Notes: generated by a model from the sequence alone, not told the origin. Positions 27,475-37,020 are shown, counted from the stretch's first letter. The stretch: DNA of 64,000 nucleotides from Lewinellaceae bacterium (GCA_020636095.1 JACJYN010000002.1:930001-994000); one strand, 5' to 3'. Numbers and translations are program-made.

Positions 27475-30400
27475 TTATTTTAGGATAACCATTTTTTCGA
27501 ACTCACTCTCTCCGCTCAAAACGACATTCCCCGTATTGCCGGCCCTTACTTTTACCTTGTATAAATAGACCCCCCGGGCCAGCCGGTCCCCATAGTCGTC
27601 ACGGCCGTCCCACTCGATGCAATCGTCGCGGCGAATGGCGCCATCGGAAAAAATACTGGCCTGAATGGTCTTGACCAGTCGGCCGGAAATAGTATATACC
27701 TGGACCATAACTTCCAAATCCTGGTTAGTCAGGTTGTGGTCAAACTGGAAACAGGTGAAATCGGTGAAGGGGTTCGGATAGTTGAGCACGTGCTCCAGGG
27801 CCACTTCTTCCGAGGCGGCAACGACGAACTCCGTATAGCCTTCGCTGGAGTTGTTGGCTATATCCCAGGCCTTGACCCGAATATTGTGGCGCCCTTCTGC
27901 CAGTTTGGACAACGGGTAGCGGACTTCCCCTTTGGTATAGTCATCGAGTTCCGATTCGTAGAAATCATTGAGCAGGTACGTGTTCTGGGTATTGTCGTTG
28001 AGCACGCCTTCCAGGTCGTGGCCAATGCTGTTGCCCACCACATTGATGCCGTTATCATCCTCCAACTTTACCAGTAGGGTTGGATTGGGATTGGTAATAC
28101 CTCCGAAGATGAAATCTTCGGTATTCATAAATACCTCCACTTTAGGGCCCTGATCGTCCGCCAGGGCATTCGGGTCGGATCCGCCGATGATGATATTTTC
28201 ATAACTGCCGGCTGCGTCCTGCATAGCGCCCGTATCCGCTGCGTAGTAACTGATCTTCCCTGCCCCAAACTGGTAGTTGATATCCTTAGGCACGACAAAG
28301 GTGAACTGGAAACGTCCGTTGACGACCGAAGCGCGGCCCCGGAACAGTACGTTCTTCTGTATCCGGTAGTTGTAATTTTTATTGGAGCCTTGCCCCAGGG
28401 TAGTGGCCGTCTGCGCTTTATCGAAAATGGTGGGATAGATGACCCCGTTGAAATCCGTTAGCAGCGCTCCGTTCTGTCCGGCGATGATGCCTTCGATCGT
28501 CACTTTTTGCAGCGCCCGCAGGGTATCGTATGCCTGCGCAGTAACCGCCTGCCCATCGATAGCGGTAGTGAGTACATTGTAGTTGGGAATGGCAATCGCC
28601 ATGGCGGGGTCGCCGATCAGGGTAAACTTACGGGAGTTGTTGATATTAAAATCGCCGCTCACATCATTCTTGCCTCGCTGAAAAGCCTCGCCCACCGTTG
28701 GCACCTGGCCGTCTACGCGATCGAAGATATAACGCAGGGCATTCTCCGTCATCCGCACGTTGGAGCTGGCGTACACGGCCCGCACGGTCGTCATCAGGGC
28801 AATGGCCCCGCCGGCAGGGTTGAGGAAGACCTCCTCGCCGGCCGTGACGAATGCCGGGTCGTCATATCCGGTAAAAGAACAGGTGGCGGTGATAAAAATG
28901 GGCATCTGGTCGAAGTTTTCCCAGGAAAGGATATCCGAAATGTTTAGCACCCGTTCCTGCGCCCACCCTTTGGAGCCGCCGTGCCCCAGGTAGGTCACCG
29001 CCAGCGCGCCCTTGAAAATCGACTTGTTGAGTTCCTCGGTGGCCTGAGGGATGCGTTCCCCACCGGGAGTAGATTCCTGGGGAAAGGCGTCGAGGTAGAT
29101 CTTTTCCAGGTTGAGATAGCGCAGGCTGTCATTCAGGTCTTCGGCGATCTCATCGGCATCTTCATAGTGGTCGAGGTCGAAGTTACCGGGAGAGGAATCG
29201 TTGTCGTCGCCCACAAAAACCAGGCGGTTGCGCCAGTCCCCCAGCGTTTTCTCATCAGAGTCGTAATGGATGATCTTATTCACGGCATTGGCTGCCTCTT
29301 CCGGTGTTTTGACCGGCAGGCGGCCCACGGCGATATTCAGAGCGCCCTTGAGCGGGTCGTTGGGGTCATCGCCAGTGAGCAGGGCGAAGTAATCGTCCGT
29401 AGGATAAGCTTCAACCGGGTTGAACGACTCCTTTTGATAAGTCGGGATGAAATCCCCGCCCAATCCATAGATGTTTCGGGTGTCGAAGGAGCCATCGCCG
29501 AAGAGCAGCATATAGCGGAAGCCCGGGCTTTTTTCGTAAAGCAGGCGGGCAAAATCGCGGATCGCGGTAGGGTCGTTCTTGCCGGAAGAGAATTCGTTGT
29601 AAACCTGTTCGACTTCTACCAGCTCTACCGTAAGCCCGTCATGATCGGCGCGGTGCTCTGCCAGGCGCAGGGCATCCTGCTCGAAATCCCGGTGATAGAG
29701 GATCACCATATCGACGTTTTCGATGCCGTGGAGGTTTTGATTGGCTACCCTACCGATGGCCTCCGGAACCGGAAATTGCTGGTTGGCCTCAAAAGCGATG
29801 AACTCGCGCAGGGTTTGGGTATTGGCCGTAAAGCTCAACTGGTTGCCGGCCCGCTCCACGGATGGCCGCACAGGAACCAGCGGGTTGCTAATATCCCACA
29901 CCTCTATGCTGGCGGTGGCATTCTGAAGCTGAAAGGTAGTCGCCGGGTAGGCCAGGCTGCGGCGGTCCCGAAAATGAAGCTGGGCGCCTTCCATCCGCAG
30001 TGAACGGCGCACGTTGAACTGCACGTAATCCAGCCAGCCTTCGCTAAAATCCGTCACGCCTTGCGGATATGGGTATCGAATGGTAAAGCTGACATTGGGG
30101 CCGTTCAGCAGTACCGTATCATTCAGGGTGGCCCTTCTGGCAAAAACGGCCGTATTGTCGCCGCCGCCATCAACGGCAGGTACAGAGCTGGCTTCACTGC
30201 TTTCCAGCGACTCCCCGTTTATATCGACAAAAAAAGTAGATTTGACATTCGCCCTCAGCGCCATGGAGGCGAGCAGAATAGCCGGCTCCGAGCTGATCAA
30301 CCCGGAAAAGGAAAATACATTATTATAAGTGTACTGGCGGGCCACCTTAAAATGGTCGCCAAACCAGCTCTGCCCGGATCCCTGAGCTTTCACCCATTCG

Positions 30401-31362
30401 TGGAATAAGTTGATGGACTCCTGTTCCAGCCGGGCGTAATCATCGAAGGAAGTACTGGTGTAGGTAGCGCCACCCGGCGACGGCGTCTCCTGCAGGCGCA
30501 GGCCGTTGCCGGCGCTGACCTTGAGAAAATAGTAATTCTTGGTGTCATAGGGGTTTTTGTCGAGCACGAATTGCCTCAGGTTGTCACTGTACCCCCACTT
30601 GTCAGGCCCTTCGGCATAAAACAGGATATAATCATTGGGCCCGAAATTGCCGTCTTCGGCGCCCACAACCTGAATAGCATTTTCAGCCAGGTCATCAATT
30701 CGCTCGTCACCAATATAATAGGGCAGTTTGCCGCCGCCATTTCCATAGAGCTTAATCTGCCTGGGGTCGATGTTATCGATGTCCATTTCCAGCTCGTTCT
30801 TCAGAAAATTATAGGTGATCTTATGGATTCCCCGTTCCTGGACAGCGACCTTGTACAACTGGCCGTCACTCAGCACCGAAGGCCCTGCCGTGGGGCCCCG
30901 GAAGGCAACCGGCTCCGGTTCGGGCTGGAGATATACCCGCAGCTCAATTTCCGTCAGGCGCTCAAACCGGCTGCCCCGTCGCACGATAGGCACAAAGGCC
31001 ACTTTGCCGTAGTAACCTTCCCGGCTCCTTTCAACCGCCGTTTCGAATTGCAACTGTTCCTGCAGGTACGCATCGTCCGGAGAAGGCCCCTTTTCAAAAG
31101 GCTCGAAGCGGGCGTTGGCCACCTCAACCCTGAGTTGGCCATAACCTGCCACCGGAAAGCGTTGAAGGAAGAACTCGAGGCTGGGGTGTTCCGAACTACC
31201 TACCCCTCCTTTAAACTGCCAGTACTCAACGGCTTTGCCCTGGAGCAGGGCCTCCCCGGCTTTATCTTCCCACTGGAACTGTTTCCGAATAATTGTCGGA
31301 GCCTGAGAAAAAGCCAGGCAAACATTCAGAAGAAGGGCTGCTGTGGCAATTAATTTATTCAT
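27475..31362 (-). CDS. porU: Type IX secretion system sortase PorU (C25 cysteine peptidase)
   Basis: Cell-surface gingipain-like transpeptidase that removes C-terminal sorting domains and links cargo to A-LPS. 1295 residues from the ATG at 31362 (MNKLIATAALLLNVCLAFSQ, signal peptide); the longer frame to 31413 lacks one at its N-terminus. The C25 domain begins GIENVDMVILYHRDFEQDAL and holds FGDGSFD, the catalytic His in TYLGHGGSKGWAQE and the Cys in ITATCSFTGYDDP. A FlgD-like/CTD-like end (HVLNYPNPFTDFTCFQFDH ... RLARGVYLYKVKV) is present, as in other PorU proteins. Neighbours porV, porP/sprF and gldJ complete the locus. Confidence 0.96.
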   Translation of the reverse strand: MNKLIATAALLLNVCLAFSQAPTIIRKQFQWEDKAGEALLQGKAVEYWQFKGGVGSSEHPSLEFFLQRFPVAGYGQLRVEVANARFEPFEKGPSPDDAYLQEQLQFETAVERSREGYYGKVAFVPIVRRGSRFERLTEIELRVYLQPEPEPVAFRGPTAGPSVLSDGQLYKVAVQERGIHKITYNFLKNELEMDIDNIDPRQIKLYGNGGGKLPYYIGDERIDDLAENAIQVVGAEDGNFGPNDYILFYAEGPDKWGYSDNLRQFVLDKNPYDTKNYYFLKVSAGNGLRLQETPSPGGATYTSTSFDDYARLEQESINLFHEWVKAQGSGQSWFGDHFKVARQYTYNNVFSFSGLISSEPAILLASMALRANVKSTFFVDINGESLESSEASSVPAVDGGGDNTAVFARRATLNDTVLLNGPNVSFTIRYPYPQGVTDFSEGWLDYVQFNVRRSLRMEGAQLHFRDRRSLAYPATTFQLQNATASIEVWDISNPLVPVRPSVERAGNQLSFTANTQTLREFIAFEANQQFPVPEAIGRVANQNLHGIENVDMVILYHRDFEQDALRLAEHRADHDGLTVELVEVEQVYNEFSSGKNDPTAIRDFARLLYEKSPGFRYMLLFGDGSFDTRNIYGLGGDFIPTYQKESFNPVEAYPTDDYFALLTGDDPNDPLKGALNIAVGRLPVKTPEEAANAVNKIIHYDSDEKTLGDWRNRLVFVGDDNDSSPGNFDLDHYEDADEIAEDLNDSLRYLNLEKIYLDAFPQESTPGGERIPQATEELNKSIFKGALAVTYLGHGGSKGWAQERVLNISDILSWENFDQMPIFITATCSFTGYDDPAFVTAGEEVFLNPAGGAIALMTTVRAVYASSNVRMTENALRYIFDRVDGQVPTVGEAFQRGKNDVSGDFNINNSRKFTLIGDPAMAIAIPNYNVLTTAIDGQAVTAQAYDTLRALQKVTIEGIIAGQNGALLTDFNGVIYPTIFDKAQTATTLGQGSNKNYNYRIQKNVLFRGRASVVNGRFQFTFVVPKDINYQFGAGKISYYAADTGAMQDAAGSYENIIIGGSDPNALADDQGPKVEVFMNTEDFIFGGITNPNPTLLVKLEDDNGINVVGNSIGHDLEGVLNDNTQNTYLLNDFYESELDDYTKGEVRYPLSKLAEGRHNIRVKAWDIANNSSEGYTEFVVAASEEVALEHVLNYPNPFTDFTCFQFDHNLTNQDLEVMVQVYTISGRLVKTIQASIFSDGAIRRDDCIEWDGRDDYGDRLARGVYLYKVKVRAGNTGNVVLSGESEFEKMVILK

Positions 31363-31684
31363 ATCTTGCACGAGTTTGAAATAATCTATTTTAGTAGAGT
31401 GTAGTTTTGTCAACCTCCCGCCATAGGGTGGTTTACCGTATCATAAACAGCACAGGCGGTTCGTTTTTTTCCTATACTTGGCAGATCGCATTACCAGAGC
31501 CACCCCGAAAATGGAGGCCTTTTGCCCGTAGAAGTTGTTATAGAAACGCCAGTTCCTTCGGGGTATTGCGCGTTCTGAAGTGCCGAAATGTCGGCTAATA
31601 TAACCTTCGTATAACAAGGCCAAAAAGTTTCGGAGACTACAAACATACTATTATTTATTGTTGTAAAACCATCATAACCCGTCA
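31363..31684. other. 322-base divergent promoter region between porU and porP/sprF
   Basis: No gene supported. On the minus strand TTGAC (31408-31412) is upstream of porU but no good -7 follows at the right distance; on the plus strand there is no clean TAnnTTTG before the ATG at 31685. Low-complexity A/T sequence lies at 31640-31675. Promoters are expected but not resolved. Confidence 0.4.
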
Positions 31685-32710
31685 ATGGCCAGACAATTAC
31701 CACTACTTGCGCTATGTATGTTGTTCCTATGCTCGCTACAGGGGCAGGACCCCATTTACAGCCAGTTCTACGCTGCCCCGCTTCAGGTCAACCCCGCCTT
31801 TGCCGGTACGACCCTTTCGCCCCGTGTTACGGTCAACTACCGCAATGAATGGGCGGCCTACGAGGGGGGGTACGAAACTTATTCTGTAGCCTATGAACAG
31901 TCTATAGAATCCCTGAACAGCGGCATAGGGCTAATGGTTTTGGGCGATGATGCCGGCAACGGCATTTACAGCACCAACCGGTTCCTTGCGGTGTACGGGT
32001 ACCGGGTGCAGTTGAGCCGCAACCTGTCGGTCCGGTTTGGCATTGAGGCAGGCATGATACAATCCCGTCTCGACTGGAACCGCCTGGTTTTTCCCGACCA
32101 GTTGGATCCGCTGGAAGGCGCTACCGGGCCGGACGGCTCGCCCAACCCCTCGGGAGAATTGCCTCCGGAAAACCTCAACCGCAACTTATTCGACGTCGGC
32201 GCCGGCCTTTTGGTTTACGGCCAGCGGGCTTACGGCGGCCTTTCTTTAAAACACCTCAACAGCCCGGATGAGAGCCTGCTCGACATCAACAACAACCTGG
32301 GGGTCGGTATGCCCATGCGCCTCACTTTACACGGCGGAGTAGAAATCCCTTTGCAAACGGGCAATAATCGCAAATCGGAGGCGTTCATATCACCGAACCT
32401 CCTTATTGTTAAGCAGGGAGAGTTCGCACAGGTTAATGGCGGCGCCTATTTCGGTTTAGGAAAATTCTTCGGCGGCGCCTGGTACCGGCACGCCATTGGC
32501 AATGCCGACGCCGCTATAGCCCTGGCCGGTGTAAAGCACGGTATTTTTAGGTTCGGATATAGTTTCGATTTTACCGTGAACGGTTTAACTTTGCAACGCA
32601 CCAGCGGCACCCATGAGCTCTCGTTGACCATCAACTTTGACGATAGCGAAGGGGCCAGGCGGCGGAAAAAAACCGCCCGTTATAATGATTGTTTTAAAAT
32701 GTTTAATTAA
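31685..32710 (+). CDS. PorP/SprF family T9SS outer-membrane protein
   Basis: 341 residues. Signal peptide MARQLPLLALCMLFLCSLQG, then QDPIYSQFYAAPLQVNPAFAGT, the hallmark of PorP/SprF (QDp.ysQy...p...NPA.aG). It continues as a barrel: RVTVNYRNEWAA, GLMVLGDDAGNGIYSTNRF, NLSVRFGIEAGM, FRFGYSFDFTVNGL, ending HELSLTINF. PorP anchors the rotary gliding/T9SS machinery or shuttles type B cargo via PorE-like peptidoglycan binding. It is placed between porU (divergent) and gldJ. A short basic tail (GARRRKKTARYNDC) is typical. Confidence 0.9.
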   Translation: MARQLPLLALCMLFLCSLQGQDPIYSQFYAAPLQVNPAFAGTTLSPRVTVNYRNEWAAYEGGYETYSVAYEQSIESLNSGIGLMVLGDDAGNGIYSTNRFLAVYGYRVQLSRNLSVRFGIEAGMIQSRLDWNRLVFPDQLDPLEGATGPDGSPNPSGELPPENLNRNLFDVGAGLLVYGQRAYGGLSLKHLNSPDESLLDINNNLGVGMPMRLTLHGGVEIPLQTGNNRKSEAFISPNLLIVKQGEFAQVNGGAYFGLGKFFGGAWYRHAIGNADAAIALAGVKHGIFRFGYSFDFTVNGLTLQRTSGTHELSLTINFDDSEGARRRKKTARYNDCFKMFN

Positions 32711-33051
32711 TGCAAGTTGATTTTTTGTAACTTGCAGCCGTTTGAAGGAAAACTGTGGCTCGCCCACAGAATCAAAACAATTCTCCAATGCCCTTTTTGC
32801 CAGGGAGGAGGTAACGCAACCCCGGCAAAACTTTGCCTATACCTCCAAATGGTTCGCCATTTGTAAGGTAGCCCTCAGAAATGATGGCAGGGCTTTGTTC
32901 GTGAATGCTGTATTGCCGCCTGGCTATGGTAAGGCAATACGATGCTGGCTGAATCTGGTTCGTTGATCAAGTTCCGGTGTGCGCCAGCAGGGTTTGGATT
33001 TTCACTGATTTAATATAATTGTTGGTCGATTCTCAAAACAAACTCCTATCA
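32711..33051. other. Structured leader between porP/sprF and gldJ
   Basis: Three hairpins: TGCAAGTT...AACTTGCA at 32711-32736 (T6 in the loop); CAAATGG-TTCG-CCATTTG at 32846-32863, a perfect 7-bp stem with a UUCG tetraloop extended by TACCT/AGGTA; and TATTGCC/GGCAATA at 32911-32939. The last two lie upstream of the putative gldJ promoter at 32993, so they could be an RNA of their own or a porP 3' region. A 74-codon frame across them lacks family signals and was not called. Confidence 0.5.
32993..33021 (+). promoter_or_regulatory. Candidate gldJ promoter
   Basis: TTTG at 32993-32996, 17-base spacer, TATAATTG (one mismatch to TAnnTTTG) at 33014-33021; predicted start near 33028, 24 bases before the ATG at 33052. 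Confidence 0.4.
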
Positions 33052-34551
33052 ATGAAAAATCTGTTGAAGTTTGGTGCTATCCTCCTGGGAGTAGCGTTTA
33101 TACTGAGTTCTTGCGGTAGTAAGGAACGATCCGCCACTACGGGGTGGAAATACAATGATACCAAGTGGGGTGGCTTTGAAAAGCTGGATTACGAAGGACA
33201 GGCTACCGGCCCCAACCTGGTCTTGATCGAAGGGGGTACCTTTAATATGGGTATTACCGAACAGGACGTCACCTTCGATTGGAACAACATCGCCCGCCGG
33301 GTAACGGTTTCTTCTTTTTACATGGATGAAACGGAAGTCTCCAATATCAACTACCGGGAGTACCTCTACTGGCTCAATCGGGTTTTTGGCGAATCTTACC
33401 CGGAAGTTTACCGCGATGCCCTGCCGGACACGCTGGTATGGCGCGAAGAACTTGCCTATAACGAACCTTTCGTGGAAACTTACTTCCGGCACCCGTCTTA
33501 TGATAATTACCCGGTTGTTGGCGTTAGCTGGATACAGGCGAATGAGTTCTGCAAATGGCGTACCGACCGCGTAAACGAAATGATGCTCATCGAAAAAGGC
33601 ATCATCAACCCGAATACCGAGCAAAAAGATGAGGACAACTTCAACACCGAAGCTTATCTGGTCGGCCAGTATCAGGGCGATGTGCGCAAGAACCTGAAAG
33701 ACCTGCGCACCGGCGGTGAGCGCCCCGTTCGCTTTGAAGATGGCATATTGCTGCCGGATTACCGGCTGCCGACTGAAGCGGAGTGGGAATATGCGGCACT
33801 GGCTCTGCAGGGCAACCAAACTTCCGAAAAAGACGAACGCATCTCCGACCGCCGTTTCTACCCCTGGGACGGCAATACGGCCCGCTATCAGAAGCGCGAT
33901 AAGTATCAGGGAGATATGCTCGCCAACTTCAAGCGCGGCAAGGGTGACTACATGGGTATGGCCGGCAAGCTGAATGACGATGCTCATATACCGGCTCCGG
34001 TACGCTCCTTCCTGCCCAATGATTTTGGCCTCTACAATATGGCCGGCAACGTAAACGAATGGGTGCTGGACCTCTACCGCCCTCTGACCAGCGAGACGCT
34101 CAGCGATGTGGAAAACCACGACCTGAACCCCTACCGGGGTGGCAAATTCCAAAAAATGGAGCTGGACGAAGACGGACGCCCGGTAGAAAAGGATAGCCTC
34201 GGCCGCCTGCGCTATGCTTACGTGACCGATGAAGAATCCGCCAACCGCGATAACTATAAGACTGGCCAGGTATACAACTACCTGGATGGTGACAAACAGT
34301 CGCAGGCTTTCTACGATTATGGTAAGCACACCCTGATCAGCGACAAAGCCCGCGTTTACAAAGGAGGATCCTGGGCCGACCGCCTCTTCTGGCTGTCGCC
34401 CGGCGCCCGCCGCTTCCTGGATGAAGACAAATCTTCCCGCGCCATCGGCTTCCGCTGTGCTATGACCCGCACCGGCTCGCCCAGCGGCAACGAGGATGAA
34501 GGGGGGCACCAGTTTAACACCAAACGCAAGCGTAGCAAGAGAAGATATTAA
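33052..34551 (+). CDS. gldJ: Gliding motility / T9SS lipoprotein GldJ
   Basis: Outer-membrane lipoprotein required for gliding and for GldK stability in flavobacteria. 499 residues from the ATG at 33052: MKNLLKFGAILLGVAFILSS followed by the lipobox Cys. The body is a SUMF1/FGE-like fold: LIEGGTFNMGITEQDV, SSFYMDETEVSNINYREYLY, YPVVGVSWIQANEFCKWRTD, LPTEAEWEYAAL, GLYNMAGNVNEWVLDLYRP, RVYKGGSWADR, RAIGFRCAM. The FGE catalytic cysteine pair is not conserved, as in other GldJ/GldK. The basic tail (KRKRSKRRY) is typical. A terminator and then murF follow. Confidence 0.95.
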   Translation: MKNLLKFGAILLGVAFILSSCGSKERSATTGWKYNDTKWGGFEKLDYEGQATGPNLVLIEGGTFNMGITEQDVTFDWNNIARRVTVSSFYMDETEVSNINYREYLYWLNRVFGESYPEVYRDALPDTLVWREELAYNEPFVETYFRHPSYDNYPVVGVSWIQANEFCKWRTDRVNEMMLIEKGIINPNTEQKDEDNFNTEAYLVGQYQGDVRKNLKDLRTGGERPVRFEDGILLPDYRLPTEAEWEYAALALQGNQTSEKDERISDRRFYPWDGNTARYQKRDKYQGDMLANFKRGKGDYMGMAGKLNDDAHIPAPVRSFLPNDFGLYNMAGNVNEWVLDLYRPLTSETLSDVENHDLNPYRGGKFQKMELDEDGRPVEKDSLGRLRYAYVTDEESANRDNYKTGQVYNYLDGDKQSQAFYDYGKHTLISDKARVYKGGSWADRLFWLSPGARRFLDEDKSSRAIGFRCAMTRTGSPSGNEDEGGHQFNTKRKRSKRRY

Positions 34552-34571
34552 TTCGGTTACCGTTAAAGAAG

Positions 34572-34611
34572 AAAAGCCTCCACCTTAGCAACGCTGAAGT
34601 GGAGGCTTTTT
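34572..34611 (+). terminator. Terminator between gldJ and murF
   Basis: AAAAGCCTCCAC (34572-34583) pairs with GTGGAGGCTTTT (34599-34610) and ends in a T-run. murF begins 11 bases later. Confidence 0.75.
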
Positions 34612-34621
34612 AGTTAAATCT

Positions 34622-35929
34622 ATGAGCACACAAGAACTCTACCAGCTTTATCTCAAGCACTCAAAAGTGGTGATAGACTCCCGCAAAGTGGAAAGCGGCA
34701 GCCTGTTTTTTGCCATTAAGGGCGAGCGGTTCGACGGAAACCAGTTCGCCGCCGCCGCCCTGGATGCCGGCGCCGCTTATGCCGTTGTCGACAATCCGGC
34801 GGCGGTGCAGAGCAGCCGCTATATCCTGGTGAACGACAGCCTGCAGGCCCTTCAGGAGTTGGCGCGCCATCACCGCCGGCAGTTCTTCATACCGGTGATC
34901 GCCATTACCGGCAGTAACGGTAAAACGACCACGAAAGAACTGCTGGCAGCCGTGTTGGGCAGCCATTACCGCCTGCACGCCACCCAGGGCAACCTGAACA
35001 ACCATATTGGAGTGCCGCTGACCCTGTTGGCCATGCCGCCCGGGCTGGAGGTGGCCATCATCGAAATGGGCGCTAACCACCAGCGGGAGATCGACTTCCT
35101 GTGCCGCATCGCCGAGCCCTCTCACGGCCTGATCACCAATATTGGCAAAGCCCACCTGGAAGGCTTCGGCGGGATAGAAGGTGTGAAAAAAGGCAAATCG
35201 GAGCTCTACCGCTATCTGGCGGAGGACGATGGCATGGCTTTCGTCAACCGGGATGAGCGTTTCCTGGAAAGCCTGGCCGCTCCGGTTAAGAAAAAAGTGT
35301 TTTACCGGCGCAGCGAAAACCCCAGCCTTTCAGAGCGCGACCTGGAGGTTAAACTGCTCGATACCCGTCCTTTCGTCCGTGTTGCTTTTATTGATAAGGA
35401 GGGCAGAACATACCAGGCAAACAGCCACCTGATCGGAGCCTACAATTTCAATAACATCATGACCGCCGTTGCCCTCGGGAAATATTTCAAAGTACCCTGT
35501 GAGAAAATCGTCCGGGCCATTGAAGCCTACATCCCCGCCAATATGCGTTCCCAGATAGTGGAGCGCGATGGCAACACCTTCGTCCTGGATGCCTACAACG
35601 CCAACCCCAGCAGCATGCGGGAAGCCATCCTCACCTTCGCCGCCATGGAAGGCCAGCGCAAAATCGTCATTCTGGGAGATATGCTGGAACTGGGGGAGGA
35701 CAGCGTCCGGGAACATGAGCGCATCGCCGAACTGGCCGCTCAGCAGGATTTTGACGACGCCGTCTTTGTGGGGCCGGAATTTGAGGCGGTGGCCCGCACT
35801 GCCGGTTTCCGCCACTTTGGCGATGTGGCGGCCCTGAAGTTGTGGTTCGACACTCAGCGCTTTCAGGGAACTCACTTCCTCATTAAGGGGTCACGGGGTA
35901 TCCGGTTGGAGGCTGTTTTAGTAAATTAA
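34622..35929 (+). CDS. murF: UDP-N-acetylmuramoyl-tripeptide--D-alanyl-D-alanine ligase
   Basis: Adds D-Ala-D-Ala to UDP-MurNAc-tripeptide in the cytoplasm, the last soluble step of peptidoglycan precursor synthesis. The N-terminal Mur_ligase domain has VVIDSRKVESGSLFFAIKGE, which binds the UDP-sugar. The ATP loop is ITGSNGKTTTKELL at about residues 97-110. The carbamate/Mg region is GNLNNHIGVPLTLL and IEMGANHQREI. The third domain carries LDAYNANPSSMREAI and ILGDMLELGEDS. 435 residues is standard. It follows gldJ, a linkage also known from other Bacteroidota, and overlaps the convergent arginase-like gene by 4 bases at the 3' ends. Confidence 0.95.
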   Translation: MSTQELYQLYLKHSKVVIDSRKVESGSLFFAIKGERFDGNQFAAAALDAGAAYAVVDNPAAVQSSRYILVNDSLQALQELARHHRRQFFIPVIAITGSNGKTTTKELLAAVLGSHYRLHATQGNLNNHIGVPLTLLAMPPGLEVAIIEMGANHQREIDFLCRIAEPSHGLITNIGKAHLEGFGGIEGVKKGKSELYRYLAEDDGMAFVNRDERFLESLAAPVKKKVFYRRSENPSLSERDLEVKLLDTRPFVRVAFIDKEGRTYQANSHLIGAYNFNNIMTAVALGKYFKVPCEKIVRAIEAYIPANMRSQIVERDGNTFVLDAYNANPSSMREAILTFAAMEGQRKIVILGDMLELGEDSVREHERIAELAAQQDFDDAVFVGPEFEAVARTAGFRHFGDVAALKLWFDTQRFQGTHFLIKGSRGIRLEAVLVN

Positions 35930-37020
35930 CCAAACCGCCGCATTGCATTCAGCAACCTATCCGGCAGTTCATTCTTGCAGGCCAGCATGTAGTCGGCGTA
36001 AGAACACGGAATCAGGCGATGGCGCTGGTATTTAGAGCGGGTTTTTACCGGCACCTGCATCCACCAGCGGCCGCTTTTGTCGCTGCGCCAGAAGGTAAGG
36101 TGATAGTCCATCTTTTTAAAATCGACGATATATTCGGCCAACCCGTCGGTAGAGGCGGGAAAATCCCCTTTCCGATGGTAAAAGCCATCCAGGAAGTACC
36201 AGGCCATCTGGGCTACGGCGTTGGCCGTTTGCTGGTTGCGGTCCAGCGATTCCTGAAAGCCGTACAAGCCCAGCGCCTTAAGCTTGTCACTCATGCCGGC
36301 GTAGCGGGTGATCTGGCAGGCTTCCTCGGTGGTGAATCCGCTGGGCGTTGGGCCTTCCTGCCCTGGCGCTTCGGCCTGCTTCAGGGCGGACAGGTTGATG
36401 CTCAGCAGGTCGCAGTCCCGAATGAGGGGCTCCAACTCGGCCGGCTCCGCTTTGGCCTTGCCCAGGCGGACGTAATCAAAGTTCCGCTTATCCAGGTACT
36501 CGAAGGTGCCGGGAGGCACGAAGTGGGCCTGGCAACCGATAAAACTCAGGTGAAAGAGGCGCGAGTGCTTGCTGTCGAGAATTTCCTGCAGGAAATACTG
36601 CTCCTTGTCTTCACTTTCCCGGCTGTAAGGAATCCGCTCGTCCACTACTGCCAGGCTGATGAGTTGCTGCAGGCTTTGGAAGGCCTTGTACTGGGCCAGC
36701 GCCTGCCGGGCGGCATTGCCGATGATCAGGGGAAATATCTGGCTGTCCAGCAATTCCCGGATGAGGGGTATGATAAAGGAGATGTCGGTATTGCGCACAT
36801 TGCCGAGGTCAGCCACCTGAAGGCCCCGAAAGGGATAGCTCATCCGGTATAACTCCCGGCGCACGGCCCCGGCGTCTTGTTCTCCGATGCCGATAATGGC
36901 CACCTGGGTTTCCTTCAACTCCGGGAGTATTTCCGTATAGCGTTCCAGATGCTTACCGAATTGGTAATCTTCCAGGCCTTCTACTGTATCTTCGAGGGGG
37001 CGGAGCCAGTTTTGAAACAT
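35926..37020 (-). CDS. Arginase/formimidoylglutamase-fold protein lacking metal ligands
   Basis: 364 residues from the ATG at 37020 (MFQNWLRPLEDTVEGLEDY); the frame is open further upstream but without a suitable start. Recognisable ureohydrolase landmarks are VAIIGIGEQDAGAVRRELYR, FPLIIGNAARQALAQYKAF (normally GGxH) and LISLAVVDERIPYSRES (normally DAHxD). The later LLSINLSALKQAEAPG normally reads D-x-D...aPG. All four usual Mn-ligand positions appear substituted, so hydrolase activity is unlikely. Bacteroidota genomes carry such proteins annotated as formimidoylglutamase. It is located tail-to-tail with murF. Role unknown; structural or regulatory is plausible. Confidence 0.8.
   Translation of the reverse strand: MFQNWLRPLEDTVEGLEDYQFGKHLERYTEILPELKETQVAIIGIGEQDAGAVRRELYRMSYPFRGLQVADLGNVRNTDISFIIPLIRELLDSQIFPLIIGNAARQALAQYKAFQSLQQLISLAVVDERIPYSRESEDKEQYFLQEILDSKHSRLFHLSFIGCQAHFVPPGTFEYLDKRNFDYVRLGKAKAEPAELEPLIRDCDLLSINLSALKQAEAPGQEGPTPSGFTTEEACQITRYAGMSDKLKALGLYGFQESLDRNQQTANAVAQMAWYFLDGFYHRKGDFPASTDGLAEYIVDFKKMDYHLTFWRSDKSGRWWMQVPVKTRSKYQRHRLIPCSYADYMLACKNELPDRLLNAMRRFG

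Noticed and set aside
32742..32966. 74-codon ORF between porP/sprF and gldJ
   Set aside because: Runs across two clear hairpins, no family pattern, no promoter.
33049..34509. 486-codon open frame on the strand opposite gldJ
   Set aside because: It mirrors gldJ exactly, has no family motifs, and gldJ is unmistakable; a shadow of a GC-rich gene.
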